Shown here: piece after piece, positions 25,563 through 34,702 of the stretch
Layout of the letters: every line of letters begins with the position of its first letter
How positions within the stretch are numbered: the first letter of the stretch is position 1
From: G965197555 sp965197555
GTDB lineage: Bacteria; Chloroflexota; Dehalococcoidia; Lucifugimonadales; UBA3495
Length of the DNA: 64,000 nt
Direction of reading: 5' to 3'
NCBI GenBank assembly: GCA_965197555.1
Contig: OZ240213.1
Span: 4,049,528-4,113,527 of the forward strand
Notes under the pieces: generated by a model
What the model was told of the DNA's origin: nothing
What the model saw: the letters and a program-made list of their open reading frames with translations, nothing else
The model's database searches: none
Made by a program: the position numbers and the translations under genes

Positions 25563-26789
25563 ATGGCTGCTATCGACAGCGGGGATACAGCGTGGATATT
25601 AGCATCGTCGGCCTTGGTGTTGCTCATGACTCCCGGTTTAGCGTTTTTCTATGGCGGGCTTGTTCGGGGGAAGAACGTCCTGGGCACCATCATGCACAGC
25701 TTTATGGCCATCGCCCTGGTCAGCTTGGTCTGGATACTGTGGGGTTACAGCTTGGCCTTTGGCCCTGACTTGGGCGGTGTTATCGGCAAGCTGGATTATG
25801 TGATCTTGCGTGATGTTTCGGCGACAGACCCAGGACCCTACGCCGGTACAATCCCCCACCAAGCTTTTATGGTGTTTCAGATGATGTTTGCCATCATCAC
25901 GCCAGCTCTCATCACAGGGGCTTTCGCGGAACGAATGAAATTTAGCTCTTATGTGATTTTTATCGTTGCGTGGTCAACTATCGTTTACGCTCCTCTCGCT
26001 CATTGGGTTTGGGGCGATGGTGGTTGGTTGGGAAATTGGGGTATGTTGGACTTTGCAGGAGGGACCGTGGTGCATATCAGCTCTGGAGCAGGTGCGCTGG
26101 CAGCAGCCTTGGTGTTCGGTAAGCGCCTGCGGTTTGGTACCGACCCGATGGAGCCCCACAACGTACCCTTCGTTATTCTCGGAGCTAGCTTGCTGTGGTT
26201 TGGCTGGTTCGGCTTCAACGCCGGGAGTGCTCTCACCTCCGGCGGTAGCGCCACCAATGCATTTGTGGTGACCAATACCGCAGCCGCCACAGCAGCTCTA
26301 ACTTGGGTTGCTCTGTCGATGCACTTCACCAAGAAGGTCAGCGCCGTAGGAGCTGCCACCGGAGCTATCGCTGGTCTAGCGACCATCACCCCCGCATCGG
26401 GGTTTGTAGGTCCAATGCCTGCTATCCTCATCGGATTCGGCGCTGGGGTATTCTGCTATACCGCTGTATGGTTCAAGAACAAGATCAAGCTAGACGATTC
26501 CTTGGATGTCTGGGGAGTTCATGGCATCGGGTCAACCTGGGGTATGTTGGCTGCGGGGTTGTTCGTGGGAGTGGGCTTTTTGACTTTATCCGAGCTGACT
26601 GACCTTAGCCGGGGAGCTCAGATCGTGCGGCAGCTGGGAGGTATCGGTGTTACTTGGGCGTGGGGCTTTGGGATGACACTGATGATCCTCTTCGCCCTCA
26701 AGTTCACTCTCGGATTGCGGGTCGAAGAGGGGCAGGAAGAAGAAGGTCTGGACCTGTCCCAACATGGAGAACAGGGTTATGGAACATAG
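25563..26789 (+). CDS. amtB: Ammonium transporter (Amt/MEP family)
   Basis: 408-residue inner-membrane channel importing ammonium, with about 11 hydrophobic segments. Start ATG 25,563 has GGAGG four bases upstream. Signatures: LMTPGLAFFYGGLVRGKNVL in the first helix, DFAGGTVVHISSGAGALAAA with the first pore His, and DVWGVHGIGSTWGMLAAGLF with the second. The cytoplasmic tail is short and acidic (EEGQEEEGLD). Amt channels are normally shut by GlnK; a PII gene is nearby but not linked. Intact. Confidence 0.95.
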   Translation: MAAIDSGDTAWILASSALVLLMTPGLAFFYGGLVRGKNVLGTIMHSFMAIALVSLVWILWGYSLAFGPDLGGVIGKLDYVILRDVSATDPGPYAGTIPHQAFMVFQMMFAIITPALITGAFAERMKFSSYVIFIVAWSTIVYAPLAHWVWGDGGWLGNWGMLDFAGGTVVHISSGAGALAAALVFGKRLRFGTDPMEPHNVPFVILGASLLWFGWFGFNAGSALTSGGSATNAFVVTNTAAATAALTWVALSMHFTKKVSAVGAATGAIAGLATITPASGFVGPMPAILIGFGAGVFCYTAVWFKNKIKLDDSLDVWGVHGIGSTWGMLAAGLFVGVGFLTLSELTDLSRGAQIVRQLGGIGVTWAWGFGMTLMILFALKFTLGLRVEEGQEEEGLDLSQHGEQGYGT

Positions 26790-26881
26790 GGCCAAGGGCT
26801 CGATATCAATGGAAAGCAAGAAACATTAGCAGCAACAGGCGAACGCAAGGATGGCTTCCAGGCGGTGTCCGGAATGGAGCA

Positions 26882-27040
26882 AGCCTGCTATATATCAAGG
26901 AGGATGTGGCTGGTCGGGATTATGCATCCGACCTGGGTTTGCCCAGGGAGTATCCCTTCACCCGCGGTCCCTATCCGACCGTGTATCGTGGCCGTCCTTG
27001 GACCCGCCGACAGATCGTTGGCTATGGCACTGCCAACTCC
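26882..27040 (+). pseudogene. Fragment of methylmalonyl-CoA mutase large subunit
   Basis: About 53 residues: SLLYIKEDVAGRDYASDLG, then REYPFTRGPYPTVYRGRPWT and RRQIVGYGTA, matching the N-terminal substrate-channel region of methylmalonyl-CoA mutases (usual DLGFPGEYPFTRG, MYRGRLWTMRQ). Both ends are lost. It follows amtB by about 90 bases. Confidence 0.75.
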
Positions 27041-27099
27041 ACTTTTTTCGGCCTACGTGTACTGTATTGATAACTGGTCCGTGCCGCTTACGAGAGAAC

Positions 27100-27185
27100 G
27101 GAGGGCAACTATCGCAAGCCCTCGGTCACAGCCGAGGTGGGTTCAGTACAAAGGTCCATGTCCGTGTCGACGGCCTCGCCATAAA
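27100..27185 (+). pseudogene. IS5-type transposase scrap
   Basis: Reads LGHSRGGFSTKVHVRVDGL, the conserved block around the second third of IS5/IS427 transposases. No other part was found. Confidence 0.55.
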
Positions 27186-27422
27186 CGAGTACGGAGCAAG
27201 CGAGCGGTCCCGCTGGGTGCACATCGATACCCCGGCGGCCACGTAGCCGGTATCGAGGACTGCGGCGGCGGGGGAGCCATCTGCACCAGAGACGGCAGGA
27301 AGCTGTAATACAAGAACGAGTTGACCGTCTCCGGGCCAGGCGGCGAGGCCCCACGGCGGAAAGGAGGTCCCCAGGAGCCAGCAAAACACCCACATAGGGC
27401 ACCCGGGCAAGGAAAAGATGCG

Positions 27423-27450
27423 GAGGCCGCCCCAAACTAGGCGGCCTCTT
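27423..27450. terminator. Hairpin terminator
   Basis: Perfect 9-bp stem GAGGCCGCC / GGCGGCCTC with loop CCAAACTA, followed by TT. It separates the remnants after amtB from the XRE gene. Confidence 0.5.
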
Positions 27451-27523
27451 CGCCAGCCTCTGTCGAAGGCGAATGGAAACGGGTCGAGGAAGTGGTGGAA
27501 CCGGTTGGAAGGGAGCAGGCCGG

Positions 27524-28018
27524 ATGAGACCCAGGCGCCGTTCAGTCAGGGTGATGCTCCGTCAGGAGGTGGTATGGGAACTGCTGGACCAACTGAACAT
27601 CTCTCAGAACGAGTTGGCGTGCCGCTCCGGAATTTCCCGGGGTTACATGTCCCAGCTGATGCGAGGGGAACGCAGTCCGTCGCCGCGGCTGCGACGGCGG
27701 TTGATGGAGGTGCTGGGGGTGAGTGATTTTGACACCCTGTTCGTCATTGTGGAGGAGGGAGGGGTAACGGGCGAACACACCGGCGGGCTAATTCCCTCGG
27801 CCCAAAACGCAAAAAGGGCGCATACATGCGCAGTCTGGGCAGGAACATCGCTGGTGCGGCGATGTTCCTGCCCCATTGTTGATACGGTCCAGCGTCCCGC
27901 GCCTGCCGGTTCCTTCTCCTTCTCATTGCCCAACGCCCACTCGAAAAGGGAAGGGGAGAACGGCTTGGGCTTACCCTTCCGGCCTCGGGGCTGCACCGGT
28001 TCCTCCTCCTCGGAATAG
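27524..28018 (+). CDS. XRE-family helix-turn-helix regulator (C-terminal part doubtful)
   Basis: DNA-binding protein. Residues about 10-75 form the Cro/CI HTH: LLDQLNISQNELACRSGISR, GYMSQLMRGERSPSPRLRRR. The ATG at 27,524 (MRPRRRSVRVML) is the most likely start. After about residue 90 (near 27,790) the composition changes, the frame runs through a strong hairpin at 27,837, and it then reads antisense to another gene. The native protein probably ended near there. It may control the adjacent divergent cargo genes. Confidence 0.65.
   Translation: MRPRRRSVRVMLRQEVVWELLDQLNISQNELACRSGISRGYMSQLMRGERSPSPRLRRRLMEVLGVSDFDTLFVIVEEGGVTGEHTGGLIPSAQNAKRAHTCAVWAGTSLVRRCSCPIVDTVQRPAPAGSFSFSLPNAHSKREGENGLGLPFRPRGCTGSSSSE
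27837..27873. terminator. Strong bidirectional hairpin
   Basis: 15-bp perfect stem (GGGCAGGAACATCGC / GCGATGTTCCTGCCC) with a 7-base loop, between the XRE gene and the convergent reverse-strand cargo genes. A poly-T tail is missing on both sides, so it could also be a protein-binding palindrome. Confidence 0.5.
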
Positions 28019-28075
28019 GCCCAGGAGAACAGGGACTGCTGCCCTTCGGCGGGTTCGTCGCGGTTGCCATTACCC
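27885..28075 (-). pseudogene. Cargo protein with repeated SLFxWA motif
   Basis: Reverse frame QQSLFSWAYSEEEEPVQPRG, KPKPFSPSLFEWALGNEKEK, EPAGAGR. The motif SLF-x-WA occurs twice. The region between is basic and Pro-rich. A plausible ATG with GTGGGGG upstream (near 28,070) is in a different frame, so a frameshift separates start and body. Family unknown; I associate such SLFEWAL proteins with integrative elements, as an inference. Confidence 0.4.
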
Positions 28076-28195
28076 CCACGAATACAAAAAACGCCGACAC
28101 AGGCGGCCGCCCCGTAAGGCGGGTGACCGACGCCAGTGCGTACGGCCACCTGCCAAGTCAATCCAAACCGAACATTGCGTTCCAATGTCCGGTCC

Positions 28196-28744
28196 TCAGA
28201 ACAGCCGCAGCGTCTCGGGCTGCTGCTCCTCCGTTTCTCCCTCGGCGGCTTCAGCCGGCGCCGCCCCCTGCTCGCGCCGGGTCCGGCGCCGGGCCGGGGG
28301 AGCGGGTCTTTCGTGGGCCGGGTACCTGGGTTCGTCCTCCAACCGGGCTTTCGCTCTTTCGATCACCGCCGGGACCTCCTGGGCCAGCCCAGCCAGGTCC
28401 AGGTCGTCGAAGGACTCGATGTGCGGGTCCGCCGAGGGCTGTTGCACTCCGATGGTGGCCCGGTCTCCCCTGATGGACACGACGACCTTCAGCTCCTCGG
28501 TGGGTTCCGTTTCGCCCTGAGCGGGCTGCGCTCCGCCGCCGTCGGCAACGTCCGGTTCCTCAGCGGTCTCACCGTCGGCATCCTGCTCTTCGTCGACGTC
28601 GACGGGCGCATCGTCTGCCGCGTCTCCGGCGGGAAGCTCTCCGCCAACATCGGCAGGGGTATCATCCGTCGCATGGCCGAAGAGGAACTCCTCGGCGTTC
28701 ACCACGTCCGAGGAGTGGATTTCCGTGCCGCTTTCGTCAGTCAT
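28196..28744 (-). CDS. Acidic, low-complexity protein of an integrated element
   Basis: 182 residues; ATG 28,744 has AGGAGA five bases upstream. Residues 20-95 are extremely rich in Asp, Glu, Ala and Gly and must be disordered. Residues 96-145 (LKVVVSIRGDRATIGVQQPS, FDDLDLAGLAQEVPAVIERA) may fold. The tail is Arg/Pro then Glu-rich and ends PETLRLF. No family recognised. The recQ fragment begins only about 20 bases upstream on the other strand, marking a recombination joint. Confidence 0.55.
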   Translation of the reverse strand: MTDESGTEIHSSDVVNAEEFLFGHATDDTPADVGGELPAGDAADDAPVDVDEEQDADGETAEEPDVADGGGAQPAQGETEPTEELKVVVSIRGDRATIGVQQPSADPHIESFDDLDLAGLAQEVPAVIERAKARLEDEPRYPAHERPAPPARRRTRREQGAAPAEAAEGETEEQQPETLRLF

Positions 28745-28765
28745 GGTTTCTCCTATATTCGTTTC

Positions 28766-30562
28766 CTGGCGCAATCGAACGTGGGCCTCGTCGCCATAGA
28801 CGAGGCCCACTGCGTTTCTCACTGGGGCCACGAGTTCAGGCCGGCTTACCGGGAGTTGAAAGCGTTAAGAGATGTCTGCCCAGGCGCTCCGGCCATCGCC
28901 CTCACAGCTACCGCCACGAAGATGGTCAAGGATGACATTCTGAGCCAGTTGGGGCTGCGCGAACCTGAAGTTTTCACATCCAGCTTTGACAGGGGAAACC
29001 TAACCTATTCCGTCGAGCCCAAGGCCCAGTCCTTTCCGAGATTGCTGGAACTCCTGGACCGGCGCCGCAACGAGTCCGTGATCATATATTGCCTCTCCCG
29101 CAAGGCTACTGAAGAGATGGCCGAGAACCTGTCCCGCCGCGGCTTAGGTGCTGCTGCCTACCACGCGGGCCTGGAACCCAACGCGAGGCGGGACATCCAG
29201 GACAGGTTCATCCGCGATCAGGTCCCCATCGTGGCCGCCACAATCGCATTCGGCATGGGCATCGACAAGCCAGACATCCGCCTGGTGGTCCACTATGACA
29301 TGCCCAAGAGTATCGAGGCCTATTACCAGGAAACGGGCCGGGCCGGACGCGACGGCCTGCCCGGCGAGTGCGTCCTGTTCTACACCCACGGAGATAGGGT
29401 CAAGCAAGAGTTCTTCATCAACTAATTGGAAGACCCCGAGGAAAAGAAACGGGCGCGAGAGCGGCTGGAGCGGATGCTCCAGTTTTGCAACCTGACCACC
29501 TGCCGCCGGAAGTACCTGTTGGAATACCTGGGCGAGGACCGGACGGGGAGGCATTGCGGGGGCTGCGACGTTTGCCTCACCCCAAGAGAGTCCTATGACG
29601 CTACCGAGATCGCCCAGATGGCTCTATCAGCGGTGGTCCGCACGGGGCAGCGGTTTGGCGCAAAGCACGTGATCGACGTTCTCATGGGCTCGACTACAAA
29701 GCAGGTCGAAGCCTGGAGCCACCAAGAGTTGCCGCTCTTTGGAGTGGCAAGGCAGCGTTCCGCCAGTGAGTTCCAAGTGTTGGTGCCGGAACTGGTTGCC
29801 CAGGGTCTCTTGGAAAGATCTGATGGACAATACGCCACTCTGAGCGTGTCTGAAAAGGGATGGGCTTTCCTGAAAAATAGGGAGAGCCTGACTTTAACCA
29901 GGCCAATCCCAAAGACCGAGACCAAGCCGGCAGGAAGAGACTCGGACGGCAACTACGACTCTGATCTCTTCGCCGAGCTTGCGGCATTACGAAAACGGCT
30001 GGCGGACGACCGCGCAGTCCCGGCATATATCATCTTCGGAAACCGCTCATTGGAGGACATGGCCCGCAAGGCTCCCAGGACGCGAGAGGAATTCTCCCGG
30101 GTCTCCGGAGTTGGATCGACAAAGTTGCGAGAGTTCGGTGACACGTTTATAGATGGGATTTCCCGGTACGTTGAGACTCAAGGTCTGCCTCGATTCTACG
30201 ACCCAGTAGACACGCTGGCTGGCCGCGGGTCCCGCTCAAGCGTCAGCGACTCCGCCAGGGTCACCGGTCAGATCGTGTCCGACGGCTCATCGGTAGAGGA
30301 AACGGCGCGGCAAAGAGGGGTGAAACCCAGCAGCGTGATTAACTACTTGGAGCGATTGGTCAACGAAGGAATAAGCGTCCAGATCGGGCACCTGATGCCA
30401 GAGGACGAACGCCTAAAGCGGATCGTGGACGCCTTCGAGGCAACCGGTCAGTTGTTGCTGAAGCCCACTATGGAGACACTGGGAGACGGATGCACCTACG
30501 ACGAGCTTAGGATCGTGCGGTTGGAGCTATTCCGGAGGCGCAGGGCCGCCGGCCAAGGGTAA
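28766..30562 (+). pseudogene. recQ: recQ helicase, 5'-truncated with one nonsense codon
   Basis: Starts inside the gene at VGLVAIDEAHCVSHWGHEF (motif II); motifs I and Ia with the Walker A Lys are missing. Motifs III-VI are present (ALTATATKMVKDDI, ATIAFGMGIDKPDIR, QETGRAGRDG). At 29,423 a TAA replaces the usual Gln in FIN-Q-LEDPEEKKR; the frame then continues to 30,562. The rest has the zinc site (four Cys, CNLTTCRR, CGGCDVC), RQC, an HRDC domain (YIIFGNRSLEDMA) and a C-terminal HTH region. The helicase cannot be active without the P-loop. Confidence 0.9.
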
Positions 30563-30629
30563 CAAGCCGAGGGGCGCCGCCCTCGGTAGCGCCCTCAACT
30601 CAGGGCCGCACAGAAACCTGGAAAACACA

Positions 30630-30842
30630 ATGACAGGCCCGTCGATCATCAACGGCTGCGCGACCACCCGGATTTTCTGCCGCCCCAACTGTCCGCCTGG
30701 CCGGCGCACCAAGCCGGAGAACCGTGTGCATTTCGCCTCAGCCGACGAAGCCTTTGCGGCAGGATTTCGCCCTTGCCTCGTTTGCGCACCCCTGGAAGGA
30801 CAGCCTGGGCCATGGCGGCCCAAGCGGGGGAGGCTGGGTTAG
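30630..30842 (+). CDS. Ada-type metal-binding domain protein
   Basis: 70 residues. CATTRIFCRPNCPPGRRTKP, then VHFASADEAFAAGFRPCLVC, is the N-terminal Ada domain, in which four Cys bind zinc and one accepts a methyl group from DNA phosphotriesters. No methyltransferase or AraC domain follows. Stand-alone copies exist in other genomes, so it may be complete, but the final 15 residues (EGQPGPWRPKRGRLG) look like read-through. Start has only a weak GGAAAA upstream. Possible role: alkylation sensing. Confidence 0.65.
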   Translation: MTGPSIINGCATTRIFCRPNCPPGRRTKPENRVHFASADEAFAAGFRPCLVCAPLEGQPGPWRPKRGRLG

Positions 30843-30869
30843 GAAAACCGCCTTTGCGCCTTTGAATGA

Positions 30870-31173
30870 GGCCCATCCGTCCCCGTGGGAGCAGGTGGGT
30901 CTCGCCCTGAACGAGTCTAGTACTGAGTCAAACTTGTTTTAGATGGTGATGTGAGGGTGTGACCGATCGCGCTACGCTGGTGGGCAGACAGTGTGTCAAT
31001 GGCGGAGAAATGTTGGGCCACTGGGGCGGAGTAAAACTGTACCACCCGGTGGGTAAGGCCAGCGAAAAAGTCCGAGCTAACTGGCCAGCATAAATGTCCG
31101 CGCCAATGGTTGAGGGGAATGCCCTGTTTACGGGCGGGGCAGCAGACGGCAGGCGGGAAGGTCTTGATACTAC
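30870..31173. mobile_element. IS21 right-end region
   Basis: No gene. It contains GTCCGCGCCAA (31,096) and related sequences (AAAGTCCGAGCTAACTGG), repeated as in the ends of IS21 elements and shared with the remnant at 16.3 kb. Confidence 0.45.
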
Positions 31174-31780
31174 CTATTCTTCGTCAGGCTCGTCTGAAGG
31201 TTGGGAGACAGAGTTCTCTCTGCTACGCTTGAGACGGTAGCTGTCGCCGTTCATCTCCAGGATGTGGACGTGGTGGGTGAGACGGTCCAGCAATGCGCCG
31301 GTGAGACGCTCCGACCCGAAGACCTCGGTCCACTCGTCGAAGGGAAGGTTGGTGGTCACCAGGATTGAGCCCCGCTCGTAGCGCTGGCTGAAGACCTCGA
31401 AGAGCAACTCCGCTCCGGTGGGGGACAGGGGGACGAAACCTAACTCGTCGATGATCAGCAGGCTGAGGCGGGAAAGTTGTCTCTGGAGGTTGAGCAGGCG
31501 TCTTTCATCCCTGGCCTCCATCAGCTCGTGGACCAGGGCGGCGGCCGTCGTGAAGCCCACCGACATCCCGCGCTGGCAGGCGGCCAGGCCCAGTCCCAGG
31601 GCGATGTGGGTCTTGCCGGTGCCGCTGTTGCCGACGGCGATGATATTCTCCCGGCGCCGTACGTATTCGCAACGTGCCAGTTCCATCACCAGCGGCTTGT
31701 TCACCGACGGGATGGCCGTAAATCGGAAAACATCCGGCAAACGGCCCTGGAGGCACCTTATGTCCAGGCAACAAAAGGTT
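31174..31780 (-). pseudogene. istB: IS21 helper ATPase IstB, N-terminally truncated
   Basis: About 200 of the usual 250 residues. AAA+ ATPase that assists the IstA transposase. Walker A is NIIAVGNSGTGKTHIALGLG, Walker B LSLLIIDELGFVPLS, then ILVTTNLPFDEWTEVFGSER and DRLTHHVHILEMNGDSYRL. The first 40-50 residues are missing or scrambled (before VFRFTAIPSVNKPLV), and istA is absent. Inactive as a transposition system. Confidence 0.88.
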
Positions 31781-31851
31781 GTTGTGCGCACCACCTCCGT
31801 GCCCCGGGGATGGGCCCCTGGGGTTGAACCTAGTTCCGTGCATGGCGGGTA

Positions 31852-32739
31852 TCAAGCGATGAACCCGAAGGCCTGGCGCGCCGCCTTGTTGACGACCCCC
31901 AGGGGGGTCAGGGGCAGCGGCTCGGAACCCTGGGCGCCGGAGAGCCAGCGGTCCCGCCTCCAGACGATCTGCCGGAGGGTGCCCGCCGGGAAGATCTCAA
32001 TCTTGAGTCCCCGCTTCGGCTTCCCCGGAGGCAGTCCCCGCAGGTAGGGCAGCCCGTAGTCATCCGGATGGACCCTGCCCAGGATATGCCGCCCGCGGCC
32101 GCTGCTGGACCCGAAGACCGACGCGCCCAGCTCAATCAGCGGCTCCATGAAGGCGTCCCTCATCGCGGCGGGCCCGTCGCCCTCCTTCACGTCGGCGTCT
32201 AGGAACAGCACGTCCGACGGGTGCGGGGTGGCGGCGTTGCCGCTCAGGCAAAACGTGGGGACGACGCCCCTCTTCACCCAGTCGGGCCGGGCGGCTATCT
32301 CTGCCAGGATCTCGTCTCTGGTCGCCCAGGGGCGGAGGATGAGCTTGCGGCCGGACTCGGGCTCCGTGTACGGGCCGCCGTACCTGTCGACGTGGACCCC
32401 GCGGCCGGAGTCGGTGCTCTGCCTCCAGTCCCCGACGCACTTCTTCAACTTCGGATCGCACGGCGCCCAGGCGGGCATACCTGGACCCCGCTGATCGTGC
32501 CGGTCTTCCGGAACTCCCGGACGGTGGGCGGCGACGTCAATGAAGTCCATCGAGACGCCCCCGTCATTGTCGAAGATGGGCGGGCCGGTTGGACCCGAGA
32601 GGAAGATCACGGCGCTGTTCCCCGGGTTCCCCTCGACGTCCCCCGCCCGGTACGTGCTCCCGTCCCGCCGGGCTCCAGGCCACCATGCCTGGACGAGCGC
32701 CTCAGCGATGGGCTCCAGGTCCTTATTCGCAGATGTCAT
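31852..32739 (-). CDS. AEP-type primase-polymerase-like protein of a mobile element
   Basis: 295 residues; ATG 32,739 has GGAGGG six bases upstream. Three motifs match the archaeo-eukaryotic primase core: DVLFLDADV (D181, D183), FGSSSGRGRHIL (S..H218) and LKIEIFP (E248), followed by a basic segment RQIVWRRDRW. The N-terminal region (AVIFLSGPTGPPIFDNDGG, SMDFIDVAA) recalls the degenerate zinc-binding head of plasmid primases. No helicase domain follows; the stop lies just before the IS21 remnant, so the C-terminus may be cut. Likely replication gene of an integrated plasmid or phage-like element. Based on motifs only. Confidence 0.55.
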   Translation of the reverse strand: MTSANKDLEPIAEALVQAWWPGARRDGSTYRAGDVEGNPGNSAVIFLSGPTGPPIFDNDGGVSMDFIDVAAHRPGVPEDRHDQRGPGMPAWAPCDPKLKKCVGDWRQSTDSGRGVHVDRYGGPYTEPESGRKLILRPWATRDEILAEIAARPDWVKRGVVPTFCLSGNAATPHPSDVLFLDADVKEGDGPAAMRDAFMEPLIELGASVFGSSSGRGRHILGRVHPDDYGLPYLRGLPPGKPKRGLKIEIFPAGTLRQIVWRRDRWLSGAQGSEPLPLTPLGVVNKAARQAFGFIA

Positions 32740-32756
32740 CGCAGTCCCTCCATTAC

Positions 32757-33917
32757 CTTGACCTGACATCTATTGTTGTCCCAGGGATTATGTCCTGCCC
32801 CAAGAAACTAGCGGCTGCGGAGGCTCCGAGTCGTGCGCGCCGTCGGGTACACTCTGGAGACATACTTGTAAGTACGGTTCGTCCCAATCTTAGGGGTTTC
32901 GCTCGTGTCCGCGAGGCTCCCAAGAATCTGATTGCTCCTACTGGGTTTGCCGTGCTTACCCCGATGTCTGACGTTGACGGGTCTTACGTCTACCATCATG
33001 TGATGACCCAGCAATTCGCGGACTATCTTGAGAAGGCTACGACCGGTCAAGCATATCCGGCTGTCCGTCCGGCGGATGTCACAAACTTTGTGCTGCCCAT
33101 CCCATCCCTGCCGGAGCAGCGGGCCATCGCCGCCGTGCTGGACTCCATTGACGACGCCATCGAGCGTACCCAGGCGGTCATCGCCGCCACCGGACAACTG
33201 CGCGACTCCCTGCTCCACCAACTGCTCACCCGCGGCATCCCCGGCTGGCACACGGAATGGAAGGAAGTACCGGGGCTGGGGACGATCCCGGCGGACTGGG
33301 AGGTCGTGCGGCTGGGAGAGGTGGCAGAGGTCAACCGCTCCAATTGGGACCCGGCAGAGGGTTCTACAATTTTGTATCTTGACTTACCTGCCGTTGATGC
33401 CCCCGGAGTTCTTTCTGCCCCAAGGGAATTGGATGCGGCTGATACGCCTAGCCGGGCCCGCCGCAGAGTGCGGTCTGGTGATATTTTGGTAAGTACCGTC
33501 CGGCCAAAGCTGCGCGGCTTTGCCCGAGTTTCTAAAGCACCCAAAAACTTGGTAGCTTCCACCGGATTTGCAGGTGTAAGCCCAGGGCTTAAAGTCAACG
33601 GTTCCTTCGCCTATCACCACGTTATGACGAACCAATTTGCTCAATACCTTGAGAACGCTACCACCGGGCAAGCATATCCGGCAGTGCGGCCCAGAGATGT
33701 TGCTGATTTCAGGTTGCCATTGCCACCCCTGCCCGAACAGGAAGCCATGGCAGAGTTGCTGGATGGGGTGGATGTGACAATCGCCGAGGCAAAACGGGAG
33801 CGGGATGGGCTACAATTACTGAAAGCATCTGCCGCCGATGCGCTGCTTACGGGGCGGGTTCATCTCACAATGATTGATGATAAGGGCGATCGGAGTTCCA
33901 CTGAATGCCAGAAGTAG
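32757..33917 (+). pseudogene. hsdS: Type I restriction specificity subunit, 5'-truncated, two similar TRDs
   Basis: HsdS sets the DNA sequence recognised by a type I methyltransferase. Two target recognition domains are visible. TRD1 starts abruptly at HYLDLTSIVVPGIMS (about 32,757) without its first 40 residues. The conserved helix follows (LPEQRAIAAVLDSIDDAIER). TRD2 starts VPGLGTIPADWEVVRLGEVA and has the same internal motifs (RRVRSGDILVSTVRPKLRGF versus RRVHSGDILVSTVRPNLRGF; ATTGQAYPAVRP in both). It ends with LLTGRVHL. No hsdM is in the window. The following gene overlaps by 13 bases. No start codon survives. Confidence 0.88.
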
Positions 33918-34699
33918 GCAGTGCCTCACGTTTGGGCCGTCTGATAAATAAAGGGGCTGATATAGGTGGAAGTGCCTTTGGGAGTGCCGCGGGTGCAGTT
34001 ACCGGTCTTCTACTCGGAGGGCCGGCGGGGGCGGCTCTTGGTGGACTAGTGGGTGGAGGTGCTGCTTCCGCTATCCAGTGGGTTGGGCACGAGCTATCGT
34101 CTCGCCATTTTGCGCCGCGAGAAGAGGCCAGAGTTGGTTACGTTTACACGCTCGCGGCGGCAGAGGTTGTCAAACGCATAGGTGAGGGGGAAAGTGTTCG
34201 GTCCGATGGGTTTTTCAGTGACGGCCAACAGAGCAGGTCAAGCGCTGAGGAAGTTTGGGAAAGTGTATTGCTAAAGGCTCAAAGAGAACCAGAAGAGAAG
34301 AAGTTGCAGTATATGGCACATCTGCTCGCGAACCTGGCTTTTCACCCAGAGATAGGCGTTCACATGGCCCATCAGTTAACAAAAACATGCGAGCAGTTGA
34401 CCTATCGGCAGATGTGCATACTTAGACTTTCTGTAAACGGAAGCCAATTCATCCTTCGCGAGGACGATTACCGAGGCCGGGGTAGCTTCACGAGGGAACT
34501 ATACCAGTTGCTTCATGAGTATCTCGACCTTTACAACAGGGGATTTGTGAATTTTGGCGGAGAAGTAGCATTTGGTCCCACTGACATAAGACCCGGGAAT
34601 ACTACCATTCAGGGTATTGGGGCGGATATATACAAACTTATGCAGCTATGGGAGATTCCCATTGAGGACATTAAACCCATAGCTGCGCAGTTGAGATAA
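33905..34699 (+). CDS. Glycine-zipper protein coupled to hsdS, unrecognised
   Basis: 264 residues. Residues 15-60 are a Gly/Ala-rich hydrophobic stretch (GSAFGSAAGAVTGLLLGG, AALGGLVGGGAASAIQWVG) likely to insert into a membrane. The rest is soluble and helical: VGYVYTLAAAEVVKRIGEGE, EVWESVLLKAQREPEEKKLQ, YMAHLLANLAFHP, LTYRQMCILRL. I recall similar proteins beside restriction systems but cannot name the family. The start overlaps the hsdS end by 13 bases and the stop is 3 bases before an hsdR-like start, so it is embedded in a type I R-M operon. A membrane-acting defence accessory is an inference. Confidence 0.6.
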   Translation: MPEVGSASRLGRLINKGADIGGSAFGSAAGAVTGLLLGGPAGAALGGLVGGGAASAIQWVGHELSSRHFAPREEARVGYVYTLAAAEVVKRIGEGESVRSDGFFSDGQQSRSSAEEVWESVLLKAQREPEEKKLQYMAHLLANLAFHPEIGVHMAHQLTKTCEQLTYRQMCILRLSVNGSQFILREDDYRGRGSFTRELYQLLHEYLDLYNRGFVNFGGEVAFGPTDIRPGNTTIQGIGADIYKLMQLWEIPIEDIKPIAAQLR

Positions 34700-34702
34700 G
34701 CT

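Noticed and set aside
24053..29425. Possible reassignment of stop codons to Gln (TAG in mnmA, TAA in recQ at positions where Gln is usual)
   Set aside because: Both genes have other lesions (missing parts, frameshifts), and intact genes such as amtB and the GMC oxidoreductase end normally with TAG. Simple C-to-T decay explains it.
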